From Mycobacterium bourgelatii (GTDB taxonomy: Bacteria; Actinomycetota; Actinomycetes; Mycobacteriales; Mycobacteriaceae): a DNA stretch of 64,000 nt. Positions 40,266-50,574 of this stretch are shown here, piece after piece. The notes beneath the pieces are model-generated. The model did no database searches, had not been told where the DNA came from, and saw only the letters and a list, made by a program, of their open reading frames with translations. The position numbers and the translations under genes are program-made. Positions within the stretch are counted from its first letter, which is position 1, and each line of letters starts with the position of its first letter. The stretch is from the NCBI RefSeq assembly GCF_010723575.1, contig NZ_BLKZ01000001.1:4588001-4652000 (forward strand), in the 5' to 3' direction.

Positions 40266-42837
40266 CCAAGCCGAACTCGGCGGCACTTGCCAGCATCGGG
40301 TGCCGCGGAAGCACCCGCACCGTATAGCCGATGGAGCCGGCCAACGGCAGTGGCGTCGTCGTCGAGAAGACCTGACTGCCGCCCTCGGCGCTGCCGGTGT
40401 AGGTCATCTCGATGGTGACCGGCTCCTGCAGCACATCGTTGGAATCCACCCGGCCCAGCACCGCCTGCACCGTCACCTCATCGGCCGCCAAGCCGGCCAG
40501 TTGAACGGTCGCGGTCAGGGTCAGCTTCGAGCCGAGCAGTGGAGTATCCGGCAGACCGGTGCTGTCGACGTCGGTGATCTTGACCTTGGGCCAGGCCTCT
40601 TCGATTCGGCGTCGGTAGGCGGCGAGCTCACGGGCAGCGTCGAATTCGTTGCCGCCCTCAGGGGCCGCGATGGTCCGGCGTCCTGACTGCGCCGCGGGCG
40701 CGTAGTAGTTATCGACGTAGTCGCGCACCATGCGGGATGCCAGCACCTTGGGGCCGAGCGTCTGCAGGGTGTGCCGCACCATCTCCAACCACCTTGGCGG
40801 CAAACCGCGTTCGTCACGCTCATAGAATTTCGGCGCTACCGCTTCTTCGAGCAGGCTGTACAACGCATTGGATTCCAAGTCATCGCGCCGGCTCTCGTCG
40901 GCCACACCGTCGGCAGACGGTATCTCCCAACCGTTTTCCCCGTCGTACCACTCGTCCCACCAGCCGTCGCGGACCGACAGGTTCAACCCGCCGTTGAGCG
41001 CGCTCTTCATTCCTGAAGTGCCGCAAGCCTCTAACGGCCGCAACGGGTTGTTCAGCCAGACGTCACAGCCCCAGTACAGCATCCGGGCCATCGACATGTC
41101 GTAGTTGGGCAGAAAGGCAATTCGATGCCGCACCTCTGGCCGGTCGGCGAAGCGAACCACCTGCTGAATAAGCGCCTTGCCCCCGTCGTCTGCGGGGTGC
41201 GACTTCCCGGCGACGATCAGTTGAATGGGCCGTTCCGGGTCGAGCAGCCGTCGCTCGAGCCGAGCCGGATCGCGCAGCATGAGTGTCAACCGCTTGTAAG
41301 TCGGAACCCGGCGGGCGAAACCGACCGTCAACACGTCAGGGTCGAAAGCCGAAGAGATCCAACCTAGTTCGGCTTCGGATGCCCCGCGCTCCAGCCAGGA
41401 CTGGCGCAGCCGCCGCCGGACTTCCTCGACTAGCAGTGCACGCAGTTGCGACCGTATCGACCAGAGGTGCCCGGGATCGACTTGTTGCAGTCGCAGCCAT
41501 AAGGCGGGTTCGCTGAACGAGTCGGACCCGGCCAGTTCGCGGCCCAGCTGCAGCCACTGCGGCGCGGCCCAGCTGCGGGCGTGCACGCCGTTGGTGATCG
41601 ACCCGATCGGTACTTCGCCGCCGTCGAAACCCGGCCACAGCTCGTTGAACATGGCTCGGCTCACCCGGCCGTGCAGCAGCGAGACGCCATTGGACCGTTG
41701 CGCCAGGCGCAGACCCATGTGAGCCATGTTGAACTTGGTCGGGTCGGTCTCGGCCCCGAGTGCAAGGACCCGCTCGGTGGGCACGCCCGGTAGCAGCGAA
41801 GGCGCGGCATCGGCGAAGTAACGTTCGACCATCTCCACCGGGAACCGGTCTATGCCGGCGGGAACTGGGGTGTGGGTGGTGAACACCGTGCTGGACCGCA
41901 CGACGGTCAGCGCGGTATCGAAGTCGAGCCCCGAGTCGGTCATCAGCTCTCGAATGCGTTCGATGCCGAGGAATCCCGCGTGCCCCTCGTTCATGTGATA
42001 GACCTCGGGCGCGGGCAGCCCTTCGATCGAGGTGTAGGCGCGGATCGCGCGAACCCCGCCGATTCCGGCCAAGATTTCCTGCTTGATGCGATGCTCTTGG
42101 TCGCCGCCATACAGGCGGTCGGTGACACTGCGCAGATCGTGTTCGTTTTCTGGAACGTCGGAGTCGAGCAACAGCAGCGGCACGCGGCCCACCTGCGCCA
42201 CCCAGATACGCGCCCTCAGCTGTGCGGAGTCCGGCAACGCCAACTCGACCAACGCGGGGTTTCCGTCGGCATCGGTGAGCAGCCGCAGCGGCAGACCCTG
42301 CGGGTCCAGGGACGGGTAGTTCTCCAGCTGCCACCCCTCGGCGGAAAGGGACTGCCGGAAGTAGCCGGAGCGGTAGTAGAGACCAACGGCGATCAGCGGC
42401 AGGCCCAGGTCAGACGCCGCCTTGAGGTGGTCCCCGGCGAGGATGCCCAGGCCGCCGGAGTAATTCGGCAGCACCTCGGCGACGCCGAACTCCATGGAGA
42501 AGTAGGCGATCCCGGTGGGCAGTGCGGCACCGGATTCCGCCTGCTGCTGATACCACAACGGACGGGTCAGGTAGTCGTTCAAGTCGGCAGCCAGTTCGTC
42601 GAGGCGCCGCAGAAATTCCTCATCCAGGGCCAACTCGTCCAGGCGCGCGGGCGTCACCGCGCCCAGCAGCGCTACCGGATCGTTGCCGCACCGTCCCCAC
42701 AGCGCCGGGTCGATGCTCGCGAACAGGTCTTGGGTCGGTTTCTCCCACGACCACCGCAGGTTGGTCGACAACTGATCCAGGGCGGCGAGACGGTCGGGTA
42801 GGTGGGCACGGACGGTAAACCGACGAAGGGCCTTCAC
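40252..42837 (-). CDS. glgP: Alpha-glucan phosphorylase
   Basis: An 861-residue GT35 phosphorylase, about the length of M. tuberculosis GlgP. It releases glucose-1-phosphate from alpha-1,4-glucans. Blocks include AYFSMEFGVAEVLPNYSGGL near the N-terminus, VYHMNEGHAGFLGIERI, TTHTPVPAGIDRF and EACGTSGMKSALNGGLNLS, which contains the PLP-binding lysine. The C-terminal ~100 residues form a beta-rich domain. It is divergent from glgE-glgB over about 230 bp, so glucan breakdown and synthesis are regulated from one region. Confidence 0.95.
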   Translation of the reverse strand: MKALRRFTVRAHLPDRLAALDQLSTNLRWSWEKPTQDLFASIDPALWGRCGNDPVALLGAVTPARLDELALDEEFLRRLDELAADLNDYLTRPLWYQQQAESGAALPTGIAYFSMEFGVAEVLPNYSGGLGILAGDHLKAASDLGLPLIAVGLYYRSGYFRQSLSAEGWQLENYPSLDPQGLPLRLLTDADGNPALVELALPDSAQLRARIWVAQVGRVPLLLLDSDVPENEHDLRSVTDRLYGGDQEHRIKQEILAGIGGVRAIRAYTSIEGLPAPEVYHMNEGHAGFLGIERIRELMTDSGLDFDTALTVVRSSTVFTTHTPVPAGIDRFPVEMVERYFADAAPSLLPGVPTERVLALGAETDPTKFNMAHMGLRLAQRSNGVSLLHGRVSRAMFNELWPGFDGGEVPIGSITNGVHARSWAAPQWLQLGRELAGSDSFSEPALWLRLQQVDPGHLWSIRSQLRALLVEEVRRRLRQSWLERGASEAELGWISSAFDPDVLTVGFARRVPTYKRLTLMLRDPARLERRLLDPERPIQLIVAGKSHPADDGGKALIQQVVRFADRPEVRHRIAFLPNYDMSMARMLYWGCDVWLNNPLRPLEACGTSGMKSALNGGLNLSVRDGWWDEWYDGENGWEIPSADGVADESRRDDLESNALYSLLEEAVAPKFYERDERGLPPRWLEMVRHTLQTLGPKVLASRMVRDYVDNYYAPAAQSGRRTIAAPEGGNEFDAARELAAYRRRIEEAWPKVKITDVDSTGLPDTPLLGSKLTLTATVQLAGLAADEVTVQAVLGRVDSNDVLQEPVTIEMTYTGSAEGGSQVFSTTTPLPLAGSIGYTVRVLPRHPMLASAAEFGLVTLA

Positions 42838-43071
42838 GCGTCTTTACCTTACTGAGGCAGCCGACACGCGCACCCTTTGCGCCCGAACTGTGAGGCACAG
42901 CTTGGGGCCTCGCGGGTGTGGTCGGACACTAGGGTGGGTATGGGCGCAATAGGGGCGCGTAAGACGCAAAGAGGCAGCCGTCCGGCCTAACGAACTACAG
43001 GCAATCCTCCGGCGACGATGCAACCCGCGTTGCGGGCCAAGGAGGAGCAGGAGAATCAAAGGAGTGATTGG

Positions 43072-45156
43072 GTGCCCGGTCGTGTCGAGATCGATGACGT
43101 CCAACCCGTCGTCTCGTGCGGCGCATACCCGGCCAAAGCGGTCGTCGGCGAGGTAATTCCGGTCCGGGCCGCGGTATGGCGGGAAGGGCACGAGGCAGTC
43201 GCGGCGACGCTGGTGGTGCGTTACCTGGGCCCTCGCTACCCACACGTCACCGACGTGCGACACGCCAAGGCGGTCCAGGCGCCTGAAACGAGGCATGAGA
43301 CCGGCCCGGTCGAGGCACGGGTCAAACCGCAGCTGTTGCCGATGACGATGGGCCTGGAGCCATTCGTTTTCCACGGCCAGTTCACCCCCGACAAGGTCGG
43401 TTTATGGACCTTTCGGGTGGACGGCTGGGGGGACCCGATTCACACGTGGCGACACGGTCTGGTGGCCAAACTCGACGCCGGTCAGGGCGAGAAGGAACTC
43501 TCCAACGATTTGCTGGTTGGCGCTGCGCTGTTGGAAAGGGCCGCGACGGGAGTGCCGCGGGCGCAGCGCTGGCCGCTGATGGAGGCTGCCGCGGCATTAC
43601 GGACGCCCGGCGACCCGGTGACGCGCTCCGCGCGGGCGCTCGCGCCCGACATCGAGGAAATCCTGGCCCAGTATCCGCTGCGGGATCTGGTGACCCGAGG
43701 CCAACAGTTCGGCGTCTGGGTAGATCGGCCGCTGGCCCGCTTCGGTTCGTGGTACGAGATGTTTCCGCGCTCCACCGGGGGCTGGGACAGCGACGGAAAC
43801 CCGGTGCACGGCACCTTCGCGACGGCCAAAGAGCAGCTGCCCCGCATCGCCAACATGGGATTCGACGTGGTCTACCTGCCCCCGATTCACCCGATCGGCA
43901 AGGTGCATCGCAAGGGCCGCAACAACAACCCCACCGCCGCCCCGGGAGACGTCGGATCGCCGTGGGCGATCGGCAGCGACGAAGGTGGGCACGACGCCAT
44001 TCACCCGCAACTGGGCACCATCGACGACTTCGACGACTTCGTCGCCGCGACCCGTGAGCTCGGCATGGAGGTGGCCCTGGACCTGGCGCTGCAATGCGCG
44101 CCGGACCATCCGTGGGCCCGCGAGCACCGGGAGTGGTTCACCGAATTGCCCGACGGCACAATCGCCTACGCGGAAAACCCACCGAAGAAGTATCAAGACA
44201 TCTACCCGCTCAACTTCGACAATGATCCGGCCGGCCTCTATGACGAAGTGCTGCGCGTGGTGCTGCACTGGGTTGACCACGGCGTCAAGTTCTTTCGGGT
44301 CGACAACCCGCACACCAAACCGCCGAACTTCTGGGCCTGGCTGATCGATCAGGTGAAGTCCGTCGACCCCGACGTGCTGTTCCTGTCCGAGGCGTTCACT
44401 CCGCCCGCCCGACAGTATGGCCTTGCCAAGCTCGGTTTCACCCAGTCCTACAGCTACTTCACCTGGCGCACCGCCAAATGGGAGCTCACCGAATTCGGTA
44501 ATGACATAGCGGCACTGGCCGACTTCCGCACGCCTAACTTGTTCGTCAACACCCCGGACATCCTGCACGCGATACTGCAGCACAACGGACCGGGCATGTT
44601 CGCGATCCGGGCGGTGCTGGCCGCCACGATGAGTCCGGCATGGGGGATGTACTCCGGTTACGAGCTGTTCGAGCACCGTGCGGTGCGGGAAGGCAGCGAA
44701 GAGTACTTGGATTCCGAGAAGTACGAATTGCGGCCACGCGACTTCGCCGGTGCCCTCGCCGAAGGTAGGTCCCTGGAGCCTTTCATCACCCGGCTCAACG
44801 AAATTCGGCGTCTGCACCCGGCGCTGCAACAGATACGCAACATCCATTTCCACCACCTGGAGAACGACGCCTTGATGGCCTACAGCAAGTTCGACCCGAC
44901 CACTGGCGACTGCGTGCTGGTGGTGGTGACGCTCAACGCTTTCGGGCCTGAGGAGTCGACGCTGTGGTTAGACATGGCGGCATTGGGTATGGAGACATAC
45001 GACCGGTTTTGGGTGCGAGATGAGATATCCGGCGAGGAATACCAATGGGGGCAGGCCAACTACATCCGCCTCGACCCGGGTAAGGCGGTCGCCCACATCA
45101 TCAACATGCCGCTCATCCCACCCGAAGCTCGAAGCACGCTATTGCGCAGGAGGTGA
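43072..45156 (+). CDS. glgE: GlgE, alpha-1,4-glucan:maltose-1-phosphate maltosyltransferase
   Basis: A 694-residue GH13_3 enzyme that adds maltose from maltose-1-phosphate to alpha-glucan chains. VYLPPIHPIGKVHRKGRNN, the nucleophile Asp in FFRVDNPHTKPPNFW, the acid/base Glu in VLFLSEAFTPPARQYG and NTPDILHAIL are visible. GTG 43072 has AAAGGAG 7 nt upstream and begins PGRVEIDD; ATG 43018 is an in-frame alternative with no clear ribosome binding site. It overlaps the glgB region closely; GlgE and GlgB act in series to build branched glucan. GlgE loss is reported lethal in M. tuberculosis through maltose-1-phosphate build-up. Confidence 0.95.
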   Translation: MPGRVEIDDVQPVVSCGAYPAKAVVGEVIPVRAAVWREGHEAVAATLVVRYLGPRYPHVTDVRHAKAVQAPETRHETGPVEARVKPQLLPMTMGLEPFVFHGQFTPDKVGLWTFRVDGWGDPIHTWRHGLVAKLDAGQGEKELSNDLLVGAALLERAATGVPRAQRWPLMEAAAALRTPGDPVTRSARALAPDIEEILAQYPLRDLVTRGQQFGVWVDRPLARFGSWYEMFPRSTGGWDSDGNPVHGTFATAKEQLPRIANMGFDVVYLPPIHPIGKVHRKGRNNNPTAAPGDVGSPWAIGSDEGGHDAIHPQLGTIDDFDDFVAATRELGMEVALDLALQCAPDHPWAREHREWFTELPDGTIAYAENPPKKYQDIYPLNFDNDPAGLYDEVLRVVLHWVDHGVKFFRVDNPHTKPPNFWAWLIDQVKSVDPDVLFLSEAFTPPARQYGLAKLGFTQSYSYFTWRTAKWELTEFGNDIAALADFRTPNLFVNTPDILHAILQHNGPGMFAIRAVLAATMSPAWGMYSGYELFEHRAVREGSEEYLDSEKYELRPRDFAGALAEGRSLEPFITRLNEIRRLHPALQQIRNIHFHHLENDALMAYSKFDPTTGDCVLVVVTLNAFGPEESTLWLDMAALGMETYDRFWVRDEISGEEYQWGQANYIRLDPGKAVAHIINMPLIPPEARSTLLRRR

Positions 45157-45164
45157 GTGGCCCC

Positions 45165-47372
45165 ATGAGCCGCGCCGACCAACTCGCCGGGACACACCTG
45201 GCACCTGATCCGGCCGAGGTGGCTCGCCTCGTGGCCGGCGCACACCACAATCCGCACAGCATCTTGGGCGCGCACGAATACGGCGACCATACGGTGATTC
45301 GGGCACTGCGTCCGCACGCGGCCAGCGTCGTCGCCCTCGTCGGTGGCGACCAATTCCCGCTCAAACACCTCGATTCCGGGTTGTGGGCGGTAGCTGTACC
45401 GTTCACCGATCTCATCGACTACCGGCTGCAAATCAGCTATGAAGGTGCCGAGCCGTACACCATCGCCGACGCTTACCGATTCCTGCCCACGCTCGGCGAG
45501 GTCGACCTCCACCTGTTCGCCGAAGGCCGCCACGAACGGCTGTGGGAGGTGCTCGGCGCGCATCCACGTGCGTTCACCACAGCCGACGGCACGGTGACCG
45601 GGGTGTCCTTTGCCGTCTGGGCACCCAATGCCAAGGGCGTCAGCCTGATTGGCGAGTTCAACGGCTGGAGCGGCAACGAGGCGCCCATGCGGGTGCTGGG
45701 TTCCTCCGGAGTGTGGGAACTGTTCTGGCCGGGCTTCCCCACCGACGGCCTGTACAAGTTCCGGGTCCACGGCGCCGATGACGTGGTCACCGAGCGGGCC
45801 GACCCGTTCGCGTTCGCCACCGAGGTGCCACCGCAGACGGCGTCGCGGGTGACGGTGAGCAACTACACCTGGGCGGACGACGACTGGATGACGCAACGTG
45901 CCCAGCGCAATCCGGTGTTCGAGCCGATGAGCACCCTCGAGGTCCATCTCGGTTCGTGGCGACCCGGCCTGAGTTACCGCCAGCTGGCCAAGGAGTTGAC
46001 GGAATACGTTGCCGAACACGGCTTTACCCACGTCGAGCTGCTTCCCGTCGCCGAGCACCCGTTCGCCGGGTCCTGGGGATATCAGGTCACTTCCTACTAC
46101 GCCCCCACCTCACGATTCGGCACACCCGACGATTTTCGTGCGCTCGTTGACGCGCTCCACGCGGCGGGCATCGGCGTCATCGTGGACTGGGTACCGGCAC
46201 ACTTTCCGAAAGACGCGTGGGCGCTGGGCCGGTTCGACGGAACACCGTTGTATGAGCACTCAGACCCCAAGCGCGGTGAGCAACTGGATTGGGGCACATA
46301 CGTATTCGACTTCGGACGTCCAGAGGTGCGTAATTTTCTGGTCGCCAACGCCTTGTATTGGTTGGAGGAATACCACATCGACGGCCTACGGGTGGACGCG
46401 GTGGCCTCGATGCTCTACCTGGACTACTCGCGTCCAGAGGGCGGCTGGACCCCGAACATCTATGGCGGGCGCGAGAACCTGGAAGCTGTGCAGTTCCTGC
46501 AGGAAATGAACGCCACCGCGCACAAGAAGGCGCCGGGCATCGTCACCATCGCCGAGGAATCCACCTCGTGGCCGGGCGTGACGAGGCCGACAAGCCTTGG
46601 CGGACTTGGCTTTTCCATGAAGTGGAATATGGGCTGGATGCATGACACGCTCGGCTATCTGCAGCACGATCCGGTACACCGCAGCTACCACCACCACGAG
46701 ATCACGTTCTCGATGCTGTATGCGTTCAGCGAGAACTACGTGCTGCCGCTCAGCCATGACGAGGTGGTGCACGGCAAGGGCACACTCTGGAGTCGGATGC
46801 CCGGCTCAAATCACAACAAAGCCGCTGGGCTGCGCAGCCTGCTCGCATATCAATGGGCTCACCCTGGAAAGCAGCTGTTGTTCATGGGCCAGGAATTCGG
46901 CCAGCGCGCCGAATGGTCCGAACAAAATGGGCTGGATTGGTTCCAGCTGGACGAGCAAGGCTTTTCGAACGGAATCCTGCGCCTCGTCGGGGACATCAAC
47001 CGCATTTACACCAGCCACCCAGCGTTATGGAGTCAAGACAGCACGCCCGATGGCTACTCCTGGATCGACGCAAACGACTCCGGCAACAACGTCCTGAGCT
47101 TCCTGCGGTACGGAAGCGATGGGTCCGTGATGGCCTGCGTATTCAACTTCTCGGGCGCCGAACACAGCGGATACCGAGTTGGGCTGCCGGCCACCGGTCG
47201 CTGGCGTGAGGTCCTCAACACCGACGCCACCGTCTACAACGGTGCCGGTGCGGGCAACCTCGGCGGTGTCGAAGCCACCGACGACCCATGGCACGGCCGT
47301 CCCGCGTCGGCGGTGCTGGTGCTGCCGCCGCTGTCGGCGATCTGGCTGGAGCCGACGCCGGCGCAACACTGA
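45165..47372 (+). CDS. glgB: GlgB, 1,4-alpha-glucan branching enzyme
   Basis: A 735-residue GH13 branching enzyme. N-terminal CBM48-like modules include FAVWAPNAKGVSLIGEFNGW. The catalytic domain has VELLPVAEHPFAGSWGYQ, the nucleophile in IDGLRVDAVASMLYLDYSR and the acid/base Glu in VTIAEESTSWPGVTRP, then LPLSHDEVVHGKGTL. It introduces alpha-1,6 branches into glucan extended by GlgE. ATG 45165 lies 11 nt after AGGAGG at the end of glgE; GTG 45153 is also in frame. Confidence 0.95.
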   Translation: MSRADQLAGTHLAPDPAEVARLVAGAHHNPHSILGAHEYGDHTVIRALRPHAASVVALVGGDQFPLKHLDSGLWAVAVPFTDLIDYRLQISYEGAEPYTIADAYRFLPTLGEVDLHLFAEGRHERLWEVLGAHPRAFTTADGTVTGVSFAVWAPNAKGVSLIGEFNGWSGNEAPMRVLGSSGVWELFWPGFPTDGLYKFRVHGADDVVTERADPFAFATEVPPQTASRVTVSNYTWADDDWMTQRAQRNPVFEPMSTLEVHLGSWRPGLSYRQLAKELTEYVAEHGFTHVELLPVAEHPFAGSWGYQVTSYYAPTSRFGTPDDFRALVDALHAAGIGVIVDWVPAHFPKDAWALGRFDGTPLYEHSDPKRGEQLDWGTYVFDFGRPEVRNFLVANALYWLEEYHIDGLRVDAVASMLYLDYSRPEGGWTPNIYGGRENLEAVQFLQEMNATAHKKAPGIVTIAEESTSWPGVTRPTSLGGLGFSMKWNMGWMHDTLGYLQHDPVHRSYHHHEITFSMLYAFSENYVLPLSHDEVVHGKGTLWSRMPGSNHNKAAGLRSLLAYQWAHPGKQLLFMGQEFGQRAEWSEQNGLDWFQLDEQGFSNGILRLVGDINRIYTSHPALWSQDSTPDGYSWIDANDSGNNVLSFLRYGSDGSVMACVFNFSGAEHSGYRVGLPATGRWREVLNTDATVYNGAGAGNLGGVEATDDPWHGRPASAVLVLPPLSAIWLEPTPAQH

Positions 47373-47481
47373 TTTCTGCCTTTTCGGATGAATTAGCCAA
47401 TTTGTGTTCAAAAAACCGCCGATTTTCGTTTACGTGGTGGTTAAATACGGTCCCGGCTGGCTAACCTGGGAGGTACCGTCC

Positions 47482-49441
47482 ATGTCGTTCTTGATCACCG
47501 CGCCCGAAGCCGTCGCCGCGGCGGCAACCAATTTGTCCGGAATCGGAACGGCCATCGGCCAGGCAAACTCTCTAGCCGCCGCCTCGACGACCGAACTACT
47601 AGCCGCTGGGGCCGACGAGATATCGCTGGCAGTAGCTGCACTTTTCGGGCAACACGGCCAGGCCTATCAGGCAATCAGCGCCCAGGCCGCAGGCTTTCAC
47701 AGCCAGTTCGTGCAGGCTTTGAGCGCCGGGGCCAGTTCTTACGCCACCGCGGAGGCCGCCGCCGCCCAAGCCGCCGCCGCTGGGCCGTTGGACGGCTTTC
47801 TGAATCTGATCAATACCCCCACCCAGCTGTTGCTGGGGCGCCCGCTGATCGGTAACGGGGCCAACGGCGCGCCCAGCACCGGACAAAACGGCGGCGCCGG
47901 CGGGATCTTGTACGGCAATGGCGGCAATGGCGGGTCTGGCGCGCCCGGCCTGCCCGGTGGGGCCGGCGGAGCGGCCGGGTTGTTCGGCAACGGTGGAGCA
48001 GGCGGGATCGGCGGCGACAGCACGACGGGCAACGGTGGCGCGGGCGGTGCGGGCGGGGCCGGCGGAATTCTGTTCGGAGTGGGTGGCGCTGGCGGCGCCG
48101 GGGGCGTTGGCATCGGCGGTCTGGGCGGGGCCGGAGGCGCCGGCGGCGCTGGCATCCTGTTCGGCTCCGGCGGTACGGGCGGTGCCGGAGGGGTTGGGCT
48201 GGACGGAGGCGGCGTCGGCGGGGCAGGCGGCCGCAGTGGATTCTTTGAGTTGTTCGGCACTGGCGGCGCGGGCGGCCAGGGCGGGTTCACAACCGATTCC
48301 GGAACCGGCGGCACCGGTGGGGCCGGCGGGGCTGGTGGCCTGTTCAACAATGGCGGCGCGGGCGGCGCCGGCGGGTGGGGAGCTGACGAGGGTGCCGGCG
48401 GGGCCGGTGGGACCGGCGGCGCCGGCGGAATCTTGTTCGGTCACGGCGGCGCGGGCGGCGCCGGTGGCATCGGCGCTAGCGGCCCGAATGGCACCGCCGG
48501 CGGCGCAGGCGGCGCGGGCGGCAACGGCGGATTGTTCGGCTCGGGTGGTGCCGGTGGCGCCGGCGGAGACGGCGGGGTCAGCTTCGATGACAATGGGATC
48601 GCCGGGGCCGGCGGGGCCGGCGGTGTTGGCGGTGCCGGTGGACTATTCGGTTCCGGAGGCCCAGGCGGCATCGGCGGCAGCGGGGGCACCGCCGCCGGAA
48701 AGGACTCCTTCGCCGGCAACGGCGGCAGTGGCGGCAATGGCGGCACGGGGGGCCTATTCGGCCCCGGCGGCAGCGGCGGCGACGGCGGTGGCGGCGGCAA
48801 CCGGGCCGATAGTTCCACAACAGCCGGGAAGGGCGGCGCGGGCGGCGCCGGCGGTAACGGCGGGGGTGTTCAGCTCCGGCGGCTCGGGCGGTGCTGGCGG
48901 TTATAGCCGTCTAGTGGCCGGAGCGGGAGGTGCCGGCGGCAATGGCGGATGGTTCGGCTCCGGCGGCTCGGGAGGCACCGGGGGCTCCGGTCTGGATGGC
49001 GGCTCGGTTGGCGGGGCCGGCGGGGCCGGAGGCAACGCGGGCCAGCTTGTCGGCTGGGGTGGAGCCGGCGGAGCCGGCGGACTGGGTGCCACAGCCGGCG
49101 CCGGCGGTAACGGTGGCAATGCGGGCCTGATTTACGGCGACGGCGGCGCTGGTGGCGTCGGCGGATTGGCCATCAACAGCAATGGCGGGACGGGTGGCCG
49201 CGGCGGCAACGCCGGATTCATCGGCAACGGCGGTAACGGCGGCGCAGGCGGGAACGCAGTAGACGGGACGAAGTCCGGCGGGGCCGGCGGCGCGGGCGGT
49301 AACGCTCAGACGATTGGCAACGGCGGCAATGGCGGCAATGGCGGCAGCGGCGCAACACCCGGTGCGGGCGGTCCTGGCGGCGCGGCCGGCAACGGCGGCA
49401 TCTTCGGCCTGCCCGGGATCGACGGCCTCACCGGGCCATAG
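47482..49441 (+). pseudogene. PE_PGRS family protein, frameshifted within the PGRS region
   Basis: The PE domain (about residues 1-95) opens with SFLITAPEAVAAAATNLSG and is preceded by GGGAGG 8 nt before ATG 47482. A glycine-rich PGRS domain of GGAGG/GGNGG repeats follows. The frame stops at 48906 with an odd tail (VQLRRLGRCWRL). Deleting one G from the G5 run at 48862-48866 restores VFSSGGSGGAGGY and continues to TAG 49439-49441, giving about 650 residues. So it is a single-base insertion, either real or a sequencing error. Position matches PE_PGRS24 (Rv1325c). PE_PGRS proteins are exported by ESX-5. Confidence 0.88.
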
Positions 49442-49499
49442 GAACCGCGTGGCGGGACGCGAGCAGACGCCAAAGGGCCTTTTTTTCCAGCCTGTTCGC

Positions 49500-50441
49500 T
49501 CAGTACAGCGCGTTGGCGAGGTTACGCCTGCCCGCGACGACCTCAGGGTCGGTGGGATCGAACAGTTCGAAGAGCTCGATCAGCCGAGTGCGCACCTTAT
49601 TGCGGTCGTCACCAGATGTGCGCCGTACCAAGGCGATAAGACGATCGAACGCCGCAGTGACGTCCTGGTTGAGGATCTGCACGTCGGCCGCGGCGAAGGC
49701 GGCATCGATGTCGTCTGGTGCCGCGTCGGCCACGGCTACGGCGTCCGGTCGCTGAGAAGTAGCGCGGGTAAGGAACTCGATCTGCCGAAGGGCGCCTTTC
49801 GCTTCGGCGTTGTTCGGATCTGCGTCCAGAATCGCCTGATATGACCGTTGGGCCGCGTCGAAGTCCCCATCGTCGAGTTCTTGACGCGCCTGTGCCACGG
49901 CCGGGTCGACCTCGGCCTGCTGAGAAGTCCGCGGGCCCTTGAGTTTCCCGGCTGTGGCGGAAACCAAGGAGTCCACCCACCGCCGCAGTTGGTCGGGCGG
50001 CTGGCTCCCCTCGAAGCTCGAGATCGGCTGTCTCGCAGCCAAAGCCACCACGGTCGGCACCGCTTGGATGCCGAACGCCCTGGCGACCGCGGGCGCGGCG
50101 TCGACGTTGACCGTCGCCAACGACCACGTTCCCTGGTCTTCAACCGCCAAACCGGACAGCGTTTCGAGCAGGTCGACGCACACGTCGCTGCGCGGTGACC
50201 ACAACAACACCACCACGGGGACTTCGTCGGACCGCAGGATCGCGTCGTCTTCGAAATTGGCTTCGGTGATCTGCGTGATCGTCGAGGTGCCGGGGTCGCC
50301 TGGACCGCTCGAGCCACCATCTGCCGATGACGCAGGGCCTGCCGCGCTCGCCGCGGCCTTCTGTTGAGCTCGTTGCTTGAGACCGGACAAGTCGACCGCA
50401 CCAGCCAGGGCGGGTCCGATTGGGGGTCGCGGACGTGTCAC
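49500..50441 (-). CDS. Thioredoxin-fold/TPR protein (CnoX/YbbN-like)
   Basis: A 313-residue protein like Rv1324. Residues ~60-170 form a thioredoxin fold, with VVVLLWSPRSDVCVDLLETL, where the CxxC is replaced by SxxxC, so a redox-dithiol role is unlikely. The C-terminal part has TPR-like helices (DDGDFDAAQRSYQAILDADP and LNQDVTAAFDRLIALV). This layout matches the CnoX/YbbN co-chaperones. I chose GTG 50441 (TRPRPPIGP), matching the Rv1324 start I recall; GTG 50462 is in frame. No signal peptide is present. Confidence 0.88.
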   Translation of the reverse strand: MTRPRPPIGPALAGAVDLSGLKQRAQQKAAASAAGPASSADGGSSGPGDPGTSTITQITEANFEDDAILRSDEVPVVVLLWSPRSDVCVDLLETLSGLAVEDQGTWSLATVNVDAAPAVARAFGIQAVPTVVALAARQPISSFEGSQPPDQLRRWVDSLVSATAGKLKGPRTSQQAEVDPAVAQARQELDDGDFDAAQRSYQAILDADPNNAEAKGALRQIEFLTRATSQRPDAVAVADAAPDDIDAAFAAADVQILNQDVTAAFDRLIALVRRTSGDDRNKVRTRLIELFELFDPTDPEVVAGRRNLANALY

Positions 50442-50574
50442 ATCATCAAGTCTGACACGCACCGCGTATCAGTTATCCACCCGGGGCAGGGCCTGTTTTT
50501 CCACCGTATGACCAATATCACAACGGCCATCGCGGACACCGTGTCCGCGGATTGTTAGCAAAGCTACTGACGAG

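Noticed and set aside
43597..44856. Minus-strand open frame of about 420 codons opposite glgE
   Set aside because: The plus strand carries all GlgE catalytic motifs; the antisense frame has none.
47599..48818. Minus-strand proline-rich frames opposite PE_PGRS
   Set aside because: They are complements of the GGC/GGN repeat and are expected by composition.
47880..49440. Short tandem repeats that might be mistaken for a CRISPR array
   Set aside because: Repeats are 9-bp glycine-coding units with no constant spacer length and lie inside a coding frame.
49442..49499. Possible terminator after PE_PGRS (AAAGGGCC followed by a T7 run)
   Set aside because: The stem is too short to call; only the T-run is convincing.
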